From positions 12,059,001-12,123,000 of the forward strand of contig JAEOAD010000030.1 in assembly GCA_036365145.1 (NCBI GenBank): 64,000 nt of DNA. The letters are read 5' to 3'. The notes under the pieces are model-generated. The model was not told the DNA's origin. It did not search any database and saw only the letters and a list, made by a program, of their open reading frames with translations. This DNA comes from Orientallactaga sibirica (Eukaryota > Chordata > Mammalia > Rodentia > Dipodidae). This document shows, one piece after another, positions 59,288 to 64,000 of the stretch. The translations under genes were made by a program, and so were the position numbers. Each line of letters begins with the position of its first letter. The stretch's first letter is position 1.

Positions 59288-60311
59288 AATGATTCAGGAA
59301 CATTGTGTATGGAATGCTAGCCTGCTGCCCTGGGGTGGGGTGGGATGCAGTGGTGATTGTCAGGGCAGTTGTCCCTGGAGTTCTGGTAGGCTGGGGTGGG
59401 GGATACTGGCCTGCTTGCCTGTGTTCTTTACGGAGGTGGGAGGGATGGGGGACCACAATCACCCTAGTTGGGCTGAGGCAGGGTGGGGCAGGAGCACTGA
59501 CCTACCTCCCTGGATCCCTGATCTGCCCTGGGAGGGGTGAGTGGTGGCACCTGACTGCTGATGGGGCTCAGAAAGGCTAGGTGGGCACCTGACCAGTGAT
59601 GGGAATGTGGCCAATGAGGGAGGGGTCTGACTGGTCAGTCAGGCTGGCAGAGTCCTCGGTGCCTCTGGATCCAGTCGCCCAAGAAGCTGTGTGGTAATGG
59701 CAGGTGTCCGCCAGTCTATCAGACTGGCAGGGTTGGCCGTGCCTCTGGATGGAGTTGCGCTGTGTTCTGGCTGGTAATGGTGGGTGTCTGCTGGTTGATT
59801 GGACCTGTAGGGTCTGCCGGGCCTCTGGATTGGGTTGTGCTGGGCACTGGATGGTGTTGGCAGGTGTCCGCCAGTTGATTGGACTGGCAGGGTCCACTGC
59901 GGCATTGGATCAGGTCGCTCCAGGCTCTAGTGGCTAATGGTGGGCTTCCGCTGGTCTCTGAGACCGGTAGGGTCCACCGCATCCCCGGATCTGGTAGCAC
60001 CAGGTGCTAGCAGTTAATGGTGGGCTTCTGCCGGTCAGTCAGACCAGCAAGGTCTGCCAGACTCTAGCTGTTAATGGCGGGCATCTGGCCGACGGTTTGG
60101 GTCACCCCCGCCCCAGGACCTAACCTGTGGTGTTCTCTGTCCTAGAACATGGGAATCAGTGGATTCCCTGTTTTTTCATCCACCCCCTCCCTCTGGCTGG
60201 ATGCAGGGTCCAGCAAACCCTTTAAGAAATCTTTTAAAAAGCTTAAATATCTTGTTTTTACTTCCCTGGAAGGTGAGGTGAGGTTAGGCGGATGCCATCT
60301 TGACCGGAACC
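59288..60311 (-). promoter_or_regulatory. LINE-1 5' UTR (internal promoter) with 80-bp tandem units
   Basis: About 1.0 kb, GC-richer than the rest of the window and with frequent CpG. From about 59600 to 60085, 80-bp units repeat in tandem. The first 240 bp from the 5' end (60070-60311) are not part of the array. LINE-1 5' UTRs act as Pol II promoters, and in mouse they are built of longer monomers of about 200 bp; a promoter role here is by analogy. Confidence 0.75.
59600..60085 (-). repeat. Tandem array of 80-bp units in LINE-1 5' UTR
   Basis: The landmark aatgg (or its variant gttgg) falls at 59696, 59776, 59856, 59936 and 60016, exactly 80 bp apart, then at 60073 in a shortened last unit. 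Each unit also carries a ctggcagggt-like and a gcctctggat-like block. Units are clearly diverged from one another. The 66-118 codon ORFs on both strands here are a by-product of the repeats. Confidence 0.9.
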
Positions 60312-60328
60312 TCACACCATCTTTTTTT

Positions 60329-60744
60329 AAATTCCTTTTCCCATGCTAATATTTGAAGTGAAGTGAAATCATATATTTACGTAGAGTAAAATCATCATAT
60401 ACCTTTGTGAGCCAGATTTGTGATTTTCCAAATGCAGTTAGGTCTTATAGTAGGTTCTTTTCCTACTGTAAGTTCTATCTTAGATCACACAGAACCTCTT
60501 TCCCCACATATATCCTAGGCTTGCCTTCTTTGCTGGCATCCTCATCTCCTCTTCTGTTTTACAGGCACCTGTTTTACAGAAACACTGAGTTTATGTGCCA
60601 AAGTGACACTCTCAATTCAATCTGTTCTGCTTTAGCTTAAAGATAGCTCTTTGAGAAAAGCTCTGAGAAACTATCATTGTGTGCCAACTACTGCTTGGCT
60701 TACTGAAGCAGGAGGTATTTCCAAGACCACCTGTTTTATTTTTA
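60329..60744. other. Unique sequence
   Basis: Pre-insertion flank of the LINE-1; no feature recognised. Confidence 0.45.
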
Positions 60745-60896
60745 TTTTTAAATTTTTAAGTTTTATTTATTTGAGAGAGAGAAAGAAAGAGACAGAAATA
60801 GAATGAAAGAGAGAGAGAATGGGAGCAGCAAGGCCTTCAGCCAATGCAAATGAACTCTAGATGCAGGTGCCCCCTTGTGTATTTGGCTTTCATGGG
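60745..60896 (-). mobile_element. tRNA-derived (DIP-like) SINE, head missing
   Basis: Tail complement ttttatttatttgagagaga, GA-rich tract, aaggccttcagccaatgcaa, and cttgtgtatttggctttcat. It stops at about 60896, before the tRNA-like head. Confidence 0.85.
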
Positions 60897-61086
60897 TTTG
60901 TCTGTGCTTTTACACTAAACAATTCTTACCCATGTTTATATATATCTTGTAATGCCTCCTTCAATGCAGACAGGTCTAACCAACAGAGCTTCACATTCTG
61001 GCACTATGGACATATGTTTTGTAGATACATGTGGCCTTTCCAGTTATAACAAGTGACAATGATGTCAAACATTTGACCAGAACAAA
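60897..61086. other. Unique sequence
   Basis: No feature recognised. Confidence 0.4.
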
Positions 61087-61282
61087 GATTACTCCTTCTT
61101 TTATTTTTTTATTTATTTATTTTTTGATTTTTCAAGGTAGGGTCTCACTCTAGCTCAGGCTGACCTGGAATTCACTATGTAGTCTCAGGGTGGCCTCAAA
61201 CTCACGGTGATCCTCCTACCTCTGCCTCCTGAGTGCTGGGATTAAAGGCATGTGCCACCACACCCGGCGATTACTCCTTCTT
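61087..61282 (-). mobile_element. B1 SINE, antisense, with TSD
   Basis: gattactccttctt (61087-61100 and 61269-61282) flanks a complete B1 with a tail complement, ctctagctcaggctgacctg, tctcagggtggcctcaaact and the head complement gccaccacacccggc. The perfect TSD and surviving CpGs indicate a young insertion. Confidence 0.95.
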
Positions 61283-61524
61283 AACCCAACTGATTATCGT
61301 TCCTCATTCTTCAGCACAGGATTGTTAGGTCATCCAGGTTCTAGGTACAAATTGCTGCTTTTCTTGTTGGACAGTAAACTGCTGATATAAACAGCTGCCT
61401 GATGTATGATCTTGAAATACTGTTACCATGTAATATATTTTGACATTGAAAAACAAAGCCATCTGTAATTATGCTGAGACAATAGTCATGAGGCAAGACT
61501 GTCTAAGTAATATCATGCTGTTTT

Positions 61525-61754
61525 AAAACTGCAAAATTATGGGTTGGAGAAATGGCTTAGCAGTTAAGGCATTTGCCTGTGAAGCCAAAGGATCCCGGTT
61601 TGATGCTCCAGGTAAGCCAGATGCATAAGGGCACATGCATCTGGAGTTCATTTGCAGTGGCATGCCCATTCTCTCTCTGTCTGCCTATCTTCTATCACTC
61701 TCTCTGCTTGTAAATAAATAAATTATAAAATAATTTTTAAAAACTTCAAAATTA
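61525..61754 (+). mobile_element. tRNA-derived (DIP-like) SINE with TSD
   Basis: aaaactgcaaaatta (61525-61539) and aaaacttcaaaatta (61740-61754) flank the element. Head gggttggagaaatggcttag, gaagccaaaggatcccggtt, and TC-rich and A-rich ends. Confidence 0.92.
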
Positions 61755-61920
61755 GCCAGGCATGGTGGCACATGCCTTTAATCCCAACACTCAGGAGGCA
61801 GAAGTAGGAGGATTACCACCATGAGTTCAAGACCACCTTGGGACTACATACTTAATTCCTGGTCAGCCTGGGCCAGAGTGAGGCCCTACCTCAAAAAAAC
61901 AAAAAAGAAAAAAAGAAAAA
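61755..61920 (+). mobile_element. B1 SINE, sense
   Basis: gccaggcatggtggcacatg, caacactcaggaggcagaag, ctggtcagcctgggccagag and an A-rich tail. It starts immediately after the right TSD of the preceding SINE. Confidence 0.92.
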
Positions 61921-62154
61921 TTTATCTCATATTCAAGTAACAGGAGTAGTATGAATTAGTAGTGTGGCTCATTTTTATGTGCTCATTCTAGGAACAAATT
62001 CTTTCCATCTTGTTTTTCTTCCATTTCTGGGTATTTTTGCTTATGTTTCACTAGCACCTCCATATCTTAGCTTGTGAGATAGACATATAGAACATGCCCT
62101 CCCAGTGTTTAGGGACAAGATAGCAATGCATTCTAACTTCATTAATGGTATTAA
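61921..62154. other. Unique sequence
   Basis: No feature recognised. Confidence 0.4.
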
Positions 62155-62590
62155 TATCAGTCACACTCTGTGGCTATGACAAATAACTTGGAGAAACAAT
62201 GAAGGAAAGATTTTTTTGGGCTACAGGCTTACAGACTTGAGTCTGTGCTTTCTTCTAGGCTCATAGCAAAGCCTCATGGAAAAGAGGAATGATGTAGTAA
62301 AGATGTTAAGTCCATGTGAGCAAAGAACCAAAGACAACTAACAGGAAGGGGGCACAGCCAAGATATAAACTCTTATAACTCATGTCCTTCAATTCAACTC
62401 CATGTTTCACAGTTTCACCATTTTCAAACAGTCTAATCAAATTTAGAAACCATCAATATGTTAAAATATTGATTCACTCAGAGCCTACATGATGGAATCT
62501 TCTCTGAAAAGTCTCTCGTAGACCCAGCCAGAGGTGTACTTTACAAATCTAGGCACCGCTCAAGCTGACAATCAAGCTTAAACATCAAAA
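62155..62590 (-). mobile_element. MaLR-type LTR (MT-like), antisense
   Basis: The plus strand runs gtggctatgacaaataactt, ttgggctacaggcttacaga, ccatcaatatgttaaaatat (complement of the MaLR 'attaatccattgatg' region) and agaggtgtactttacaaatc, to gacaatcaagcttaaacatc. The block order is that of rodent MT-type LTRs in antisense. Confidence 0.65.
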
Positions 62591-63546
62591 AAGTGTTACA
62601 ACTCTTCTTCAAGGAAGACTTGGAGTTACAGAATGCGATTGGCAAGCTATGGGACCAGCACCAGCATTCAGTGTCCATGCAGAATTTACTGTCAAAATAG
62701 CAAAACTTCTTTATAGGAAATCATTTCATTTTCCATGTTGTGGTAAAATAACCCATTCTCCTTGGGCTCAATTCTTCATTTTCCATGTAGTGGAAAAATA
62801 GCCTAGTCTCCGTGAACTTTCCAAATTTCTCTATCATGTTATTGACATGTGTATTGACTCAAGTTGATTATGGAGCATCTTGGTTTGGTAGCTTCAATGG
62901 TTTCAGTTTAACCAAATTGTAATACATGTGATCTTTCATTATTTTTATGTTTGTGCCTAGTTTTATAATATTTCAATAATGTAATGTCTTTCATGTAAAT
63001 TAACTGTCTTTTGGTGAGTATAAGTGTTTCTCTTTATTATTGTCTGGCATAATTTTTGTTATTAAAACAGCCAAGATTTCTGATATATACCAAAGGAAAA
63101 TCATTTTTGTCTTTATCTGTACCTTTTACCTTAATTGTATTTTCAGTTATTATCAAGTGGTTATTTCAAGAAGAACAAGTATTCAAGTACTCCTTCTGGT
63201 CTTTTACTGGTTTTAACAAATTACTGGAATATATTTATCAGTAAGGACCGTGTGTGGACACCTCTATGTAACCAAGTTAGCTAATAGCTAACTGAGTCTT
63301 TCTTTCCCAGGAAAGAGTTTTCCACATCTTTTCATTACTAACATAATTAACTTTGGGGCCTAAGGATTTACTAATTGGAGGCTTGATAATCTCCTACTGT
63401 TAAAGAGATCTCCCTTGGTAAAACCACTTAGAGGCTCTTTTCACAGGAGGAAGATGACTTATGATCTCACTGCATTTAGACAGTGCTGTGTCTCAGTCTT
63501 TAGTACTTCTTAACCTTTCAGCATTCCAAACTTCAATTCTATTATT
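62591..63546. other. Unique sequence with a 49-bp tandem duplication
   Basis: ttcattttccatgt recurs at 62725 and 62774, with matching strings around both copies. No other feature was recognised. Confidence 0.55.
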
Positions 63547-63837
63547 AAGAATAAAAGAAACCTGGCTGGAGAGATGGCTTAGCAGTTAAGGCGCCTGCCT
63601 CCTAAGCCTAAGAATGCTGGTTCCAATATCCAGCAGTTCCAATCTCCAGGTCCCACGTTTAGCCAGATGCAAAGTGATGCAAGGGTGCAATGCCGGACTT
63701 GACCACAAGGGGGAGCACGCATCTGGATTTCATTCGCAGCAGCTAAGAGGCTGCTGGCGCGCCCATCTCTATCTGTCTTCCTCTCCCTCTCTCTCTGTCC
63801 CTCTCTGTCTCTCTAAAAAAAAAGAATAAACAAAGCC
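63547..63837 (+). mobile_element. tRNA-derived SINE, longer subfamily, with TSD
   Basis: aagaataaaagaaacc (63547-63562) and aagaataaacaaagcc (63822-63837) flank it. Head tggctggagagatggcttag; B-box region gcagttccaatctccaggtc; ccacaagggggagc at 63703-63716, a CTCF-like core with one further change; gcagctaagaggctgctggc; TC-rich tract; A tail. Several CpGs survive. Confidence 0.93.
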
Positions 63838-64000
63838 ACCACTGCTTCCCAAAATCTTGGCATGAGCAGCCTGATGAGTACAAAACAATCATGCATTTCA
63901 AGATGCCTGTTGTCCTCTCAAAAGTGGTTTCACATTTATCCCCCACAAAGCAGCCTTGATGTCAACCTTTTCTTTCAGGAATCTAACACTCAAAATTCAG
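63838..64000. other. Unique sequence at window end
   Basis: No feature recognised. Confidence 0.4.

Larger units (their letters stand above)
52750..60328 (-). mobile_element. LINE-1, near full length, with 17-bp TSD
   Basis: tcacaccatcttttttt occurs at 52750-52766 and 60312-60328. The right copy ends at a TTTTT/AA junction, the preferred LINE-1 endonuclease site. Body about 52768-60311 (7.5 kb): poly-T tail complement, 3' UTR, ORF2, ORF1, 5' UTR with tandem units. The 5' end (ggttccggtcaagatggcat on the minus strand) appears complete, since the flanking TSD follows at once. ORFs contain stops and small deletions, so it is inactive, but it is the youngest and most intact LINE-1 here. Confidence 0.93.

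Noticed and set aside
59577..60000. Pro/Thr/Gln-rich repeated 'proteins' in several minus-strand frames
   Set aside because: They are the 80-bp DNA repeat of the LINE-1 5' UTR read in each frame, not a repeat protein.

Overview
The window is mammalian, and almost certainly rodent, intergenic or intronic DNA. It is AT-rich and CpG-poor and holds no open reading frame that looks like a host gene. The repeat content gives the clade: B1 (7SL-derived) SINEs, ID elements, long B3-type (B2-superfamily) SINEs, rodent-type MaLR LTRs, and many copies of a tRNA-derived SINE with a gctggagagatggcttagc head and a TC-rich tail. That last family resembles the B2-superfamily 'DIP' SINE known from jerboas, so a dipodid such as Jaculus is my best guess (inference, not proven here).

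Layout. Positions 1-33.5 kb are mostly unique or very old sequence peppered with SINEs, some with clean target-site duplications (TSDs). This part also holds antisense MaLR/MLT1 LTRs (8.6-9.1, 11.3-11.7, 28.8-29.3 and about 30.0-30.3 kb), a pair of abutting sense MaLR LTRs (13.4-14.8 kb), a 5'-only LINE-1 fragment (9.66-10.6 kb) and two LINE-1 3'-UTR insertions from a distinct subfamily (7.44-8.09 and 31.7-32.7 kb). Positions 33.6-38.6 kb are one rearranged plus-strand LINE-1 flanked by a single TSD, with two 5' starts, two internal deletions and a nested solo LTR. Positions 40.0-46.5 kb are an older minus-strand LINE-1. Positions 52.77-60.31 kb are a near full-length minus-strand LINE-1 with a 17-bp TSD, a 5' UTR built of 80-bp tandem units, and recognisable but broken ORF1 and ORF2. 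The remainder, to 64 kb, is unique sequence with SINEs and one MaLR LTR.

Nothing here works together as a pathway. The coding remnants are all LINE-1: ORF1 (RNA-binding chaperone) and ORF2 (endonuclease plus reverse transcriptase), the machinery that also mobilises the SINEs. All copies are disabled.

Four observations deserve a second look: a CTCF-like core carried inside the tRNA-derived SINE family; a repeat-free, locally CpG-enriched block at 26.26-26.78 kb that could be a regulatory element or first exon; the 80-bp promoter-like monomers of the youngest LINE-1; and the composite LINE-1 at 33.6-38.6 kb, whose structure suggests 5' transduction or template switching. All were judged by eye; no alignment or database search was run.
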